Shown here in pieces: positions 1 to 14,400 of a stretch of 64,000 bases of DNA. Source of the stretch: Cenococcum geophilum 1.58. Taxonomy: Eukaryota; Ascomycota; Dothideomycetes; Gloniales; Gloniaceae. Position 1 is the first letter of the stretch; each line of letters opens with the position of its first letter. The translations under genes were made by a program, and so were the position numbers. The stretch spans positions 248,001 through 312,000 of the forward strand of contig KV748212.1 of the NCBI GenBank assembly GCA_001692895.1, in the 5' to 3' direction. The notes under the pieces were generated by a model. The model searched no databases. It was not told the DNA's origin and saw only the letters and a list, made by a program, of their open reading frames with translations.

Positions 1-2100
1 GGTGCGGAGAGCTAAAATATAGTTAAAGCTCTTTAAATGATTTAGCAGAAAAGAATGGGTTATTTAGGTTAGTCTATAGATTGGCCAGCTTAACCTTAAC
101 ATCCTACTCTAGCTCGCGAAGATTAGGGCCATCTCTACCTAATATGCCACCGTCGATCTGCATATTAGTATCTCCCTTATTTATAGCGGCTAAAGAAGCT
201 TTAGGTGTCTAGTCTCTAGAAGGCATTATAATGCGGCTTTTAAGAGAGCCTACTCTGCGCTAGGGCACTAGACGCTATATTATAGGTAGAGCTTATAGTA
301 GTTATATAAGGCGGGATATATTTCTAAGTAGTATACGTTTAGAGAAATTAAGGCTAAGGCAAGCTTAATATAGCCGTGTTTTTAAAGAGAAATTAAGGCT
401 AAGCTAAGCTTAATATAGTTGTGTTTTTAAAGACAAAGAGGCTATAGTATTAGTTTAGGCGGCTATAGAAGTTTAAAAAATTAAGTAGACAATAGCAGGA
501 AATAGAAGAAAAAGGTGTATAAATAAGAGTACGGTGTTATAGGGCTAGAGTAACAATAGCTATATTATAGATAGCTTAATATATAATTCGGATTACGGGA
601 CCTATATATAAATAAGTCTAGCGAATATCTTTAATATAAGGCGTAGTAGCTATAAGTAGGATCTAGGATACTAGTTTTAGGTTGCCTGTATAGTAGACAT
701 AATAGCTTACCTAAAAAAAAGTTACTTTATCAGTAATATAGCTTAAAAATGGGTTATACTTTAGGTAAAAGGGTATCCTAAAGCCTTATCTTATACTTAT
801 AGGATAAAATACTATATTATATTTCACTTTATTTTATACAATCTTAGACTTTTTATAATGTCTTAAATCATCCCCCTACCTCTCTCTACTATACACTTTA
901 CCTTATCTTATACTTATAGGATAAAATACCATATTATATTTCACTTTTTTTTATACAATCTTAGACCTTTTATAATATCTTAGATTATCCCCCTACCTCT
1001 CTCTACTATATATTTTACCTTACCTTATACTTGCGGAATAAAATACTATATTATATTTTACTTTTTTATACAATCTTAGACATTTTTTAATATCTTAGAT
1101 TATCCTAAACTTATTTCCCTACCTCTTTAAAGCTGCTTTACTAACTAGTTACAATATAAAGAATAGAATTATTAGCTCTCTTATTATTATTCACTTAGTT
1201 AACAGTATAAATCTTACATCTTATCTCGCCACGTACCTTTCGTTCCGTTTCTTACTCTAAGTCTTATATTTCGTTTTACTGCCTACATTAAAGCTTACAT
1301 TTTATCCTACTTCTTACATTAAGACTCGTATTCCATTCTATTTCTCACATCGCTCTTAGATTACTCTTATTAGCATCCGCTATTATCTTAAGTTAATACC
1401 ATCAGCACACCTTCTTATTATAACTGTTAGGATTATCTTATTATATTATTACTAATTATCTAATATATTATCTACTCTACTATCTTTATAAGTCACTCCA
1501 TACTATTCTATATTAAGCTTTTACCTACTTATAAATATATAGGGTCCCTAACTATAATAGCGGCGCCACATCCAGAATCTAGTTAGTACTTAACCACTAT
1601 AACTAATAAGAACTTATTATAAATAAGTAGTCTAAAGCTGTAGTAAGGACTTATAATTAATAAAAAAACATATAGCAAAATCCTCTAATATTATACTAGC
1701 GAAATTAATAAAGCGTCTAGCGATAGGTTATTAACGTCCGGACTTATACAAAATAGAGTTAAACGCACAGTCTTTAACCTTCTTAATACTAAGTATAGGT
1801 ACGTATTTAAGAGATCCGATCTACCATTAGAGTTTAAAGCTTTTACTATCGCCGCTAAAAAATCTATATAGTAACACGTAACAACTAACAGATATAGAGG
1901 CATAAAGGTTACAATAACTAATACTATTTAAAAGCGTAGCGCCTTATCTTCCAGAAAGCAGTCTATTAACTTATCTAAATTAAAGGCAACCTCTAAGGCT
2001 ACCTAGGTACTCAGTAATCTGTCTATTAAAGCCTTATAATAGCTAATACTACACCTACACCATTTTATAAAATAAGCTTTACTATATACAGTTACCTAGA
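1..2100. repeat. RIP-degraded AT-rich repeat DNA
   Basis: Very AT- and TpA-rich sequence with stops in all frames and no credible gene. A tandem repeat of about 117 bp occurs three times between about 784 and 1,110; each copy contains CCTTATCTTATACTTATAGG or a close variant followed by a pyrimidine-rich stretch. The small open frames here look accidental. The composition fits old repeats mutated by RIP, which is inferred from base pattern only. Confidence 0.75.
784..1110. repeat. Tandem repeat, about 117 bp x 3
   Basis: Three consecutive copies start near 784, 901 and 1,018. They share the block ATAAAATACTATATTATATT and a CCCCCTACCTCTCTCTACTA stretch. Differences between copies are mostly C/T, as expected from RIP acting on duplicated DNA. 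No function is suggested. Confidence 0.7.
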
Positions 2101-5100
2101 CAAAATGCCATTTACTAGGGCCCCTATTCTATATAGATTCGTATTAAAAACTAAGTATAAGCATCTATTATCCAATTCTCTAGAGAAAATTAATGTATAT
2201 TACTATAAATATAACAAGCTATAGGCCGCGATAAGTAAAAACTTCTTAGCGGATAAATATAGGGATGGCTAGACTATAGTAGATCTAACTACTAGTATAC
2301 TAATTCTTAACCACATAAACCTAGTATTTATAGTGCTTTCTATAAAGAAGGCCGGACTTAATATAATTATAATTAGAGTTAAAGATCCTAATTAGATTAT
2401 AAAGCGTAAGAGACTTTATAATTTATAAGATTATATAATATTATATAGAGTTATCTAATATACGTTTATAGGCACAAGATTTAATAAGGGTAATTCTAAG
2501 TCTAACTCTAACCCTAATATTATATAACTAGTGCCAACTAGGAGAAGAACAGACACACCTACCCTAGGTTAAAGTAATTACAAGCAGTTAACCCTAAAGT
2601 CTACGCTACCTATACCTAAGCAGTTAAATCTAAAGCCTATATTAACCCTAAAGTCCACGCCACCTATACTTACTAATATATCATTAGCCGTACGGCCGGC
2701 TATAATTAAAACTACTTATAGCTAGACCCGTGGTAGTAAAGACTAGCCCCTACTAGATAAATTAAAGCTCTTAAAAGGCGTGGATCTAGATAAAGTATAA
2801 ATATTTAAGATAATACCATAGGATAAAATAAAAGGATAGTATAATAAATAGCTAAAGTCTAATCGCAAAATATTTATTAATATATTATTTAAGGATATAA
2901 ATAATAACCCTAACCTAATTTATATTAGGGAAATTAATCTTAACCGCATATAGGAGCGCCGCCACTTTAACGCCTTAATTAACCCTATTTTAACTAATAA
3001 GGAACTAAAAGATAAGTATAAGGATAAAATTAAGGAGGTTAATTAGGAAGTTAATTACCTAAAGAACGTATAAGAAGCATATATTAACCCAATATTATAA
3101 ATAAAGGCGCTATAGTTCCTCTTATTTCCATTAACTATTTACAATACTCTTTAAGACGCAACCTTCCACTTATACGGCATAAAAAAGGGTAAAGCTATAT
3201 AGATATATTAGCTGCTTAGTGTTACCTATACTCTTCTTAATTATATAACCCTAGGTAGGACCTTTCTCGCGGATATAATGGGTTTAGGTAAGACACTTTA
3301 AATACTTTTAATCTAGTATACCGGCGTATTAATAACCAAGATTAACCTTAACTAGCTTAATTAAAAAAATTAAAAAGGTAGAGATAAAAGTCTCTACCTT
3401 ACCCTTAGTATAAATAAACACCTGCAGCCGCCTAACGCCCAATACTTAAGTTAAATAGATAGCATACCACAGTGCTGTTATGTTAAGGGAAGTATCACCA
3501 GAAAATTTCTTAACCGGCTAGTAGGACTAACTATATACATTACTAGATAAAATCTACTACCCCAAGCGGTTAAAGACGTTAAATTATAGTTTAAGACCTT
3601 AGAACTAAATAATTTTATTTCTAAAGGCAAACTATAAGTCCGCATACGCTATACGGCTTTTATTAGGTCTAGTATAAAGAAGTATAATTTTACGGATAAA
3701 GATAGGGATATTCTTAAACCTATAAAATATAAAGGAGAAGGCAAAGTAGTCTAGTAGAAAATAGACCCAAAATCGGCTTTATATCTTATAATTATAACCT
3801 TATAAACTTAGGCAATAACCTAAACCGCTTAGAAATAGTATAAAACCATTTTCAATCTCTATAGAGACGGTGGTCCTTATTATATTATTAGTAGGATTTT
3901 TACTAATAAGTTTTATATAGATAGGTTAGAGACAGGTTATCTAATAAAAATCGCCAAACAAGTATATAATAATTAAGCAGTATTTCCTCACTTTTAACGC
4001 CCGGGCTAGTCTTATAAGGACGGCAATAGTAAAATAACCTACTATACCTCTTAACCTTTAGTAGTGTTTACTTCCGGTACGCTAACTAGCAAAGGTTTTA
4101 CGAGTCTAATTCCTGCCTTAGAAATTTTCAGGGCCCCTAATTAAACAGATTCCCCAAATATAAAATTAATTAATAATCATAATATTAAAGCGTTAATTAA
4201 ATATAAAAAGCTAAGAGTAGCTAATTACTCTTCTCTTCCGAACAAGGTTATTATAGGCTTTAAAAAATACTCCTCTTTAATTATAAAGGTCTTAATTATG
4301 CGCAGGATAGGGGAAGACCAATAGTTTAATGGGAGGGTAATTAATAAGCTACTACTGGTTATTTACTAAGACTGCTATATAACAAACAATTTAATATTTA
4401 AACCATATATTAAGAAGCTCTAGCGTAGAGCATCCCTAAAAGCTTTTAAACAGCTAAATAAAGCTTTTAGACACTAGAAAGCTAAAGGAAGAAAAGGAAA
4501 AGAACCCGTCTTTAATATGGATTAATTTCTAGAGGGAGCCAGTTACTTATTAAAAAATTTTACTATCTTTCTAGGCCTAGCTAAGGTAGGAGATAAGTAG
4601 TAGGATATATAGTAGAAGGATAAGACAAAAGTTAAAACAAAGCCAAGGTAGATAGTTAATGAGTTCCGCAGCAAAAAATAGGATAAACCTTTAAATAAGA
4701 ATCCACTTTAGAAGAATTAGAGCACAATTACTAACTCCGGGAAACTAAATAAAATTATAAAATATATTAATAAAGTACTTAAAAGGAATCCTAATAAGAG
4801 ATTACTGTTTAGTAGTTACAAACTAGCGGTATATACGCTATTACGCCTTATAAGTTAGCCATTAGACTAGTGGTAAACTATTACTAATAATATAATATAG
4901 TATTTCTATAAAAGGCTCGGCCAGTCTAAATATTCAACTATTTACTAGATAAAGTCTAGGACATCCCCAAAAGACTAAGAGGATATCTGCGAAGCGTTTT
5001 ATATTCTAATAGGCGGTCCTTACTAAAATAACGTAGTCTAGTTTCTTATTATTAACTAAAAAGTTAGAGGAGAGGGTCTGAATTTGGTCTTTATATATAA

Positions 5101-5330
5101 AGTCTATTTACTTAAACCGGCAACAACGGTAGATATAGAGGTGTAAGTATTCGGCTAAGCTGCTAGATCTAGACAGCCAGCGCTAGTAGTTACTACGTTA
5201 ATAACGTATAGTACGGATAAGTGGAACCCGATTAATATAGTTATATTAGTAAGGCGTATAATAACTAAAAGGATGATAATTAATAAGTTCTATAAAGTGT
5301 TTAAAGCCTAACCTACTTAGTAGGCTAATA
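2100..5330 (+). pseudogene. RIP-mutated SNF2-family helicase gene remnant
   Basis: A long plus-strand frame remains readable but is broken by many TAA/TAG codons, as expected when CAA, CAG and TGG are converted by RIP. At about 3,269-3,300 it reads ADIMGLGKTL followed by a stop where Gln is expected. This matches motif I of SNF2 ATPases, usually ADEMGLGKTLQ, with one E-to-I difference. At about 5,050-5,210 it reads a GLNLVFI segment and then VFG-stop-AARSRQPALVV, which resembles the helicase C-terminal lobe (motifs V and VI, QxxGRAxR). The ATPase and C-terminal lobes thus lie in the correct order and spacing for one protein. The N-terminal limit is uncertain; readable frame goes back to at least 2,100. 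The gene is dead. It could be a duplicated host gene or cargo of a mobile element. Confidence 0.6.
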
Positions 5331-6519
5331 ATAATATAATAGAAATAGCGTAGCTAGTGTAGTTAGAGTAGCGACCCCCTATAATAAGAGTATATCTTAG
5401 TATAATATATATATATATAGATAATATGCAACTATTTAATATTTTATAATATATTATCTTAGTATTAACCCCTTATAACTAACTAAACCTTAAAAAGTTT
5501 AAATTTTATCCGGATTAATATTACTCTGGCTACTAACTACCTTAATACCTATTAAGTAATCTAGCTTATAACCCTACTAACTCTTATTCCTAATATATAT
5601 TAATAATTCCTATTAAGGTATATCCTCTCTACTAATAGACTATATATATATACCATCTTTATTATTCTAAAAGCCTAATTGGTATATAAGAGGATTATCC
5701 TATAACTAAAGCTCCCTCTATATCTTAAATTATTATAAGAAGTAAGACGGCATTAAAATAGACAAACTAATGTTTATAACTACCGCTTTTGTCTACTAAT
5801 TGCACAGTTATAGCGCATATACGTAGTTGTCTACTATAAGGGGGAACCGTCAGTAGTGGTTTTCGAGATCTTACTATCCCGTATAAAACTTTTACTACTA
5901 CCCACGATGTCTTAACGACCACCAGCTCCTACCTGTATACTATACGACGTTTATACGAAATCCCTAACGGCGAAGAAAAGCGTACCCTAATTATTCTATT
6001 TAATCTACCTTCTGCCTTTTTCTATTAGTGTAAGATATTGAATTAACCTATAATATAATGCTGACTGGAATAATTAGCAAACCTGGCTCCGCTAAATAAA
6101 TATGCTTAATTATAAGGACCGAAACCCCATTATTATTAAGCTTATTATACTATAAAATAAAAGGGCTATTATTAATATTAGTACGTTTTAAAGGTACTTT
6201 ATTAGCCAGCACTAATAGATATAAGTTAATAGACTACCTACCACTTTGTATTTAACGGTTCTAAGAATAATAGGGCAAAATATGCTGTTATTTGTCGTGC
6301 TCTTACCGACTACAATATTTAATTTATTATAGGCCAGAAATTTAACCTTAAAGATAAGCGAAAGGTAGACTTTTAGAATATATTAGATATATTACGGACA
6401 AAACCTTTATATAACCTACCCGCATTAAAACACCTTAATAGCAGTACTATACCGTTAGATTTCGCTATTAAGTATTAGTAACTGAGTAACCTTAAATCTT
6501 TCCTCGTTACCTAGCCCTA

Positions 6520-6740
6520 AGCCTTATTACATTGCTAAGACTCATTACATTATTGAGTTTTATTATATTGCCGCTGAGCCTTATTATATTGCCGAGCCTT
6601 ATTATATTATTAAGTCTTATTATATCGCTGAGCCTTATTACATCGCCGAGCCTTATTGTATCGTTAAGTCTCATTACATTACCGAGTCTTATTATATCGC
6701 CGTTAAGCCTTATTACGTTATTAAGCCCTATTACATCGCC
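6520..6740. repeat. Short tandem repeat (GCCGAGCCTTATTATATT-like)
   Basis: About a dozen imperfect units of GCCGAGCCTTATTATATT or close variants, differing mainly by C/T and by insertion of extra CGC or TTA. An 84-residue open frame across it is a simple Leu/Ile/Ser repeat and is not taken as a gene. Confidence 0.7.
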
Positions 6741-7799
6741 GCCGAGCCTCCTAGCTAGATTAAGTAATTGGATGTCGCGTATTTAACTCCTAGGCGTGAC
6801 GGGTTTAATTCCCACTTATTGCGCATTAAAAATATTAAAAATATTAAAAAAGAAGGTCGTTTCCTATTAAATTAGGCGTTAGTAAGGCTCTAAATTAAGC
6901 TTGTATTTTTATACGTGTCCCGCAACGCCCAAAGTTATATATTTAACGAAATCTCAGCACTATATACTAAGCATATTGGCTCTTCCACGTTAAGTTTTAA
7001 TTATATTAGGCTAGCTCTAAATTATAACAAGAGGCAGAACGCACTATACTACTATGCTATAAGGACTTTGGAATGTAATCTTATAAATTTAACTAAATTA
7101 TAACCCCTTTTTAAACCTTACGATCAAACTAGATCCTTAGGGAGAGATCCCTACATTAAATCTTAGGGAACGTTTGGTTGCGACTTTAGATTAAATCTAA
7201 AGGCTATAGAATATATCCGAGCTAAAGCTTAAATCTAATTCTAACGCGATCGTTTAGTTAATCTAGCGACTTTTTAATCTAAAAGCTCCTCTAGATTAGC
7301 AAGCGCGTTAAATTTGTAAGCTATACCGTATATAGAATCTAAATTTATAAATATAGGGTATCTCTATTACTATAGTAGCTACTATAGTAACGGGGGCGCT
7401 ATATTTAGTAAGTAGTTAATCTACTATATCTCTGCCACTGCAGTAGCGAGGCACCTTAAGTTTAATACTACGCTAAGCATTACAACTTTCCTGCAGTAAC
7501 TGAGCAACCCTAAACTAAAGCGATTATAGAACTTACTATACCACTACGCCGCAAAGGCCCTTAGTTATAGTCTTATGAATTTAATTAAAATATAAACACC
7601 TTCCTAAATCTAATAATTGAATATTTCTACGTGTAACACTATGCTAAGGATCACGATATAGATTGCTTAGATATGGCTTTACTACGATATAACGGCTCTA
7701 CGCTAATTAATTAATCTATAAGAGATTCGGGCAGTAAAATTACTGCCAAGAGTTACTGCCTAGATCCTGGCTAATAAATACCTATAACTATAATCTTAG

Positions 7800-8095
7800 T
7801 AAATAGTAAAAAGTATATAGCAGTACTGAGACAATAGCAGGATAATATAAGACAATAATAGGACAATATAATATAATAGTAGGACAATGACAGGATAATA
7901 TAATATAATGGTAGGACAATGATAGGATAATATAACATAATGGCAGGATAATGTGATATAATGGCAGGACAATGTGATATAATAGTAGGACAATGTAATA
8001 TAATAGCAGGATAATATAATATAATAGCAGGATAATATGGGATAATATGGGATAATATAATATAATGGCAGGACAATAGTAGGACAATATAAGAT
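7800..8095. repeat. Minisatellite with AGCAGGACAATATAATATAAT-like units
   Basis: Tandem units of about 18 bp built from GCAGGACAATGTGATATAAT and its RIP-like variants. Three overlapping minus-strand open frames here are products of the repeat and have no gene-like composition. Confidence 0.75.
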
Positions 8096-11000
8096 AATAT
8101 AAAAAAATAAAATATAAGATATAAAAAGAGGGAGCCCTAACGCTTTCTCTTCTTCCTACTCCTACGGCCCTAGCGCCTAATATAGTGTAATATCGTCTAT
8201 CCGTATAAGCGATAGTATTAAAACGGTTAGAAGTACTAGGAAATTTTATAAAGTATATATTACTTTAAGCAATATACCTAAATAACTAGTTTAGCGCATA
8301 GTTTATATAACATGTAATAATAACGGGGGGATCTCCCATTATTATATTGCTAAGCAACGCCTTTAAAGCCACGTTTTTCTAGTGCCTAGAGGTCTTTGGA
8401 TTATTGCAAAACGCTTTATAAAAACTCATTTCAGTACAGTAGCTTAAGATTTATTAAGCCCTATAGTAGTTATATCTAACTAGTTTTTAAGAATATAAAT
8501 ATTTTTAAATAAGGAAGCATCTTTAATAGCTATAATTAAACTAAGATCCGTATAAGGCTTATTTATAACGTATTATAGTGCTTTAATATTTTATTAAACT
8601 TAAATAAGGTGTTCTAATAACGGGAATCTATTAGTAGTTAGATATCTTCTTATTTAGAAAACATTATATACTTACGGCTCTCTTATTAGCTTTTGTAATG
8701 CCAATATAGTATAGTAACTAACTTTATAAAATCTAGTTTATTCCTTAACTATCGTCTATAATACGGATAAGTTAATCTTAATATCTTTAGGTCTTAAAGA
8801 ATAAGTTAACCTCTAGGGGATTCTATTCTAATACGGCCAATAGTCTCGCCGCCACTGTTATAAGTATATATTTCGTTCAAAAATTATTAGTCTTAGGAGT
8901 TAAAGCAACTAGAGACCTGGCGACTAGTCTTTTTAACTAATTTTAATGGATTATCTTCCCTACTCTTCTAAGTGAGAACGCTACGCAGATTACTAGCCCT
9001 TAAGGTGAAAATATTACTAAGCTAGTATAGACCTTATAGATGTCAGGGGATGACTGCTTTAAAATTATGGCATACTTACCTATTTATATATACCGACTCT
9101 ATTACTATATCCAGATTTTAGCAAACTAAAAAGGGTCTGCTCTAATTTAACCTACTGCCTCTTTTAATGGTTTAATTATGTCTTTTCTTAAAAGATTATA
9201 TTAAGAGCTTAGATACTCCTCCGTTAAGCTATACAGACCTAAGATCTTATTAACTTATAGTGGAATATCTCCGTTTTCGCTGATAATATTCTGGCCCTTA
9301 TTAGGGATATTAAGTATTTTAGTAGAGGTCAGGACCTTTAATTGTGCTAACTAGGCTCTACTAGTTATGGGTTAATTAGGCGTCTTAAAGTATTGGCAAA
9401 TATAGTTACTAGTATATATTAAGCTGCCTAGAAAGGATTTATATATATAGAACTATAGCACTATAGCCTAGAGGCTGTATGCGCATTATTGTACGTAATA
9501 TAATATAATGAATATATAAAAAATATATAAAAAAAAAGTATTAATAAATCTAGGTGCTGAATTAAGCTTGTAGACAGAGATGTAAAAGGGATAGGAGGTT
9601 GTAAGTCTAGGTAGTATGGCGGGTAAAGAAGCGTTTGCTAATACGCTCATTTATTTCTTATAAGACATTTAACCAATTGTTTTATATAATAACTAAATAA
9701 TATACCTGTCTACACAATTCTGTATATTGGTCTTGGCGCGTAATTAAGACGTCTTTCCTGCCGCACCTCCCCTAACGCTTTTAGAATTATGGCACTAATA
9801 ATAGACCTAAGCCATAACACTAAAGACACTCTTAAGTAAGATTTAGGGCTTACGAACGAACAATATAATACAATCTACTATAATATTGAAATTAAAATGT
9901 TAACGCGCGGGCTCCTTAGACAGCCACTACGCTCCCTTATAAGTAAGGCATAAATACGGCAAATATTAAATAAAATCTCTAATAAATTCCTATCTGTGTT
10001 TCTAGGTTTACCTAAAAACCTACATACTAAATATATTAAACAGCTTACCCAGCGCTGCAGCTATAACGCGACGCGTTAAATAAATAAAACGGCTCCTATT
10101 AGGCAAATTATAATAGGCAACCTAGTACTCCTATACTCCGCTATCGCGTATTATCTACCGGCCGGCATACTAAAGGCAATAAGGCAGGAGGGAATACTAA
10201 GGTTATATAGAATAACAATAATACTAATCTAGTAGGCAGCTGACGAAGAGCTAATAATTATCCTAACCTAAAAGCTAGCGACTGGCAAAAATGACGCTCT
10301 AAATATATACGTTAATAATCTAAGCTTTAATACATTTGTAGACATACTAGGCTAGGATATTAACTTTAACCCTAAAAGTAAAACGCTTTACTACTACGTT
10401 GGCGATAAAATAGCTAGAGGACGAATTTAGCTTATAAACGAAGAGAAATGGCGTAGTGCGGTTAAGGATATATTTCTATAAGAAATGGATAGGTTTTTAT
10501 TTATAATAGAATAAAGAAGAATAAGTAGGTTACTATTTAAAGTTAAGCTAGTATTACTAACTTGTATTTATAGTCTACGCTACCAGCTAAGAACAATATA
10601 ATTACTTACCCTTTATTTCCGCACCCTTACCTTTACTAGATAACTCGCACTCTATATATATAAGAATAGGTAAAACTAGTAAATAGGTTAATACTAAGGC
10701 GATACTTAACCTATAGCTATCCTAAAAAACCTCTCCTAGTCAAAAAAGAGCCCTTACTTTACGCCTTAACCCGCAATAAAAAAGGCGAAGGTAACTATAA
10801 CCACAGTATGGATTATGCGCCTTAAAGCCACTACTTTATCTAAAATACTTACTGGTTTAATAGATTACTATATATAAAGGTAGACGGCTTAATAAAGCCC
10901 CTTAGTATACTATTAGGCGAGGGAGTTTTAGAATAATATAACCTAAGATATTCTTGTAACTTATCTAGCATTCTTAAAACGCCTAAGGGGATTAGACAAC

Positions 11001-12225
11001 AAAGCCTAAGGTTTATACCCGTTCTTTTTAGTAAACTCATTAGGGTAATATATATTAATACCGTCCCTAGCTCGCTCTTAGTATCCAACACCCAATCCTT
11101 ATATCTATACTTGCGCTTTCCTTACTATTCTACTAAATTTAATTACTATTGCGATATATATATAGGGGATAGGTTGGGCTTACTATAGGCTGGCGGGGTT
11201 AATAACGCGAAAGAATAACATTAGATGTTTGCGGTAGAAATACTAGGTATTATATAAGGGTGTGGAATATAGTAATATAACTATATAGAAGTATAATTAC
11301 TGTCCTATATACCGCCTATACCTACCCTAGCATTATCTATACTGGCGAGCTGTATAGATAAGGTGGATAAGCTTCGCTTTAAGCGCAAGACGGGTGTTAA
11401 ACCTAGTATAGGTAGACCAGAATAAGGTATAGGATCTAAAAGCCAGCGCCCTAGGTAGGTAAAGTGGTTTAATAAGGTACCTCCCTATTAAATTTAGATA
11501 TAAGCCTTACTAGCCTACTGCTTTTATTACTAGGATTAACGTTTAACCTTTTATACACGTATACCGTATCTACTAAGGGATATGCTAATAGAATAAAACA
11601 GTTTCGCGTATAATAGCAAATAGTATTAGACAATCTTTAACTATATAATAATATTTTCTTAACTACTAACTTAACGCGAGTTAATAGGTCGCGGTCGCGG
11701 CTTAACCGCAACTAGTTAAAACTAGCAGCTGATTATAATAAATGCACCCCTATTTAAGTCATTTGTAAACACTATAGTAATAATACTCCTACTAATACTG
11801 CTATTAGTCTAATATATACTATACCAGTATACATTTTTTTAAGTTATTAATCTATATACGCCCTAGACATTATAAAAACAGCTATAAGGTAACCTATTCT
11901 AGCTATAAGCTATACCTTTTACTAACTAGGTAAATACAGGAGTGTTACTATAGCAGGTAAACGTAAAAACGCGTTATTAAACACTTAAACTAGTAGTAAG
12001 AACCCTACTTTAAGTTAATATAGGATAAGGAAACGAGGATAACTAGTATAATTAACCTTACGTCTCTACCTAGCCTACTACTAGGAGTTACCCATGTCCT
12101 AGCTAATAGAAGGAAGAACGCGCTAATGGAGAACAAGTACGTAGAACCTAGCTAGGACGAGCATATAAAACCCAGCCAGAACGAGCATATAGAACCTAGC
12201 TAGAACGAGCAATATTATAACTTTA

Positions 12226-12535
12226 GTCTAGTTATATCTAGGCGCGAAGAGGAGTAGGCATATAATAGACCCCGTTAACGTTAAATATAATATATTAAGC
12301 TAGCTAATAATGTATAAAATATATATAGCCGCCTCTGGCTTAAAAGGGTAATATCTAATAATAAGAATAGCGACTCTGGTCTAGTTATATCTAGGCGTAG
12401 AGAGGAGCAGGTATATAATAGACCCTATTAACGTTGTATATAATATATTAAGCTAGCTAATAATATATAGAATGTACATAGCCGCCTCTAGCTAAAAAGG
12501 GTAATCTCCTCTAATAATGAGGATAGTGACTGTAA
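12226..12535. repeat. Tandem duplication, about 153 bp x 2
   Basis: Two copies begin with GTCTAGTTATATCTAGGCG at about 12,226 and 12,379. They continue through matching blocks ending in a GCCGCCTCT and AAAGGGTAAT segment. The differences are mostly transitions. Confidence 0.65.
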
Positions 12536-12821
12536 GTCTATACCTACTTCTTCTATAAAATAATAGTAATTAAATATTAATAAATCTACTAAATCTGTTA
12601 ATAATCTGGCAGCAGAATTAGCTTAATTAAAGACGCGAAGTCCTAATCTTTTGGTTAAGGTAGGTTATACCTTTATATATAACCGGAGTCTAACTATAAT
12701 ACTTAATAGTCTCCTCTACTATTTGGTATTTGGTAAGCCCTAATAAACAGAATACTCTTTTTACTATTTAACCGCCCACCGCTATAAAAAGCAGTATCTT
12801 TATAATATACCTCTGGCTCTT

Positions 12822-12950
12822 AACAATTGCGTATTAGTTTAAAATACTCTTCTACGCGCCTAATCCGTACCTTACTGCGTAAACAATTGTGTGCTAGTTT
12901 AAAATACTCTCCTACGCGCCTAATCCGAACCTTATTGCGTAAATAACTAA
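12822..12950. repeat. Tandem duplication, about 60 bp x 2
   Basis: AACAATTG followed by TTTAAAATACTCT and ACGCGCCTAATCCG recurs at 12,822 and 12,882, with a degraded third copy after it. A 64-residue minus-strand frame simply reads through the repeat. Confidence 0.65.
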
Positions 12951-14254
12951 TATTTAGCTTTATATTCTCCCTAGTAAGCCGTGTTCGCCTAAACCCTAAT
13001 ATAGCTTCGTCCACGAAACAAGTAACCTCCCTTTAATATAGAGTATACCAATCTAGTATTTAATCTAAAGGGGACCTAGATAGCACTAGGGAAAGTAAGG
13101 ATAAGTTGGACTATGACGATTTTGACCTAACTGCCGCGATATAGGCAAGAGAAGAGTACCTCTAGATATTACAACGGCGACGTATAAAAGAAAACCCACC
13201 TAAGAGATATAAGCCCATATTTGCGCTTTATAGGTCTATTTTACTAGCAAGGCTAGTAACTAACTCTAGGACTTGTAACGGGCATCTTATTAACCTATAG
13301 TTTGACCGCTTTCTAGGCCTTATTAAGGATATAATAAAAAAGGCATAGTTAGAAGCTATTTTAAAGCAGCTAAAAGTAGTGCAAAAAAAAGCTAATCGTA
13401 TTCCTGACCCGGTGTCTGCTTATAAGGTATCTATATATTAGAAATATTGTATTAAATTGTCTACTAACAATCTTAATATTATATATAGCTATTCAACGCA
13501 ATAGGGAACTTTAGAAACTACGCGATTATAAAGGCTTGTATAGTTATAAGGGAGGTATATAGGCTAGGGTTTAACGACGCGCCCGAACTAATTGTGGAAC
13601 TACTAACTAATTATAATTTTATTGCGCTAGATTATATAAAGGTATTTTGCCTATACTATTTAGTAAAATGCTAATAAGAGTTAATAGCTAAGTAATAACC
13701 GCTTCTGTTCCGACGCGATAGTTGCTAGTATAGCTAGTATATTTTATAGTAGAGGAAGAAACGGCCTTACCTAATTACCCTGCTCTTATAATATGTTTAA
13801 AAAGCTTATTAGCAACACTATTACTTTCGTTTTAACAGCAATATATTATATAATTAGGGAGTATAGAACTGGGTCTAAGGGAACGGACAACTTTTATAGC
13901 ACTATTATTAGTGGTTAGTATATATCCGATGTTTTACTACCTATTATTATTCTTTAACCCGTTATAGAAGCCTATGCTAACCTCTTAGGTAGCTAGAACT
14001 AGATGTCTAGAAAACGGTAATCTAAAATCTAGCTGCGGCTTTAGCCCGCAGTTATTAAATATACTATAGGCCTAATGCCGGATTAATTAACTATAGAAAT
14101 TATTAAGGACCCGTATAAAGATAACCTTGACGACCTTATAGCAGATCTAAGCGACGATATAAGAGAGAGGTTCCTTATAAGCCTTAGCGATAACAAAACT
14201 AACGCGATTATTAACTTAGGCTATTTATTAGTAAGCTTAGCTATACTATCTAAT

Positions 14255-14400
14255 CTACTAAGTCTATCTTAAAGGGAGAGCTCTAGAGTAGGCTAGACTA
14301 GTTTATTAAGTCTATCCTAAATAGAGAGCTCTAGAGTAGGCTAGACTAGTCCACTAAGTCTGTTTTAAAGGGAAAGCCCTAAAGTAAGCTAGAAAATCTA
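14255..14400. repeat. Tandem repeat, 48 bp x 3
   Basis: AAGTCTATC or AAGTCTGTT starts at 14,260, 14,308 and 14,356, an exact 48-bp period. Each copy carries a GAGCTCTAGAGTAGGCTAGA block or a variant of it. Confidence 0.75.

Noticed and set aside
7771..8087. Three minus-strand frames of 65-101 codons rich in Ile, Leu and Tyr
   Set aside because: Overlapping frames in a tandem repeat; no gene-like variation.
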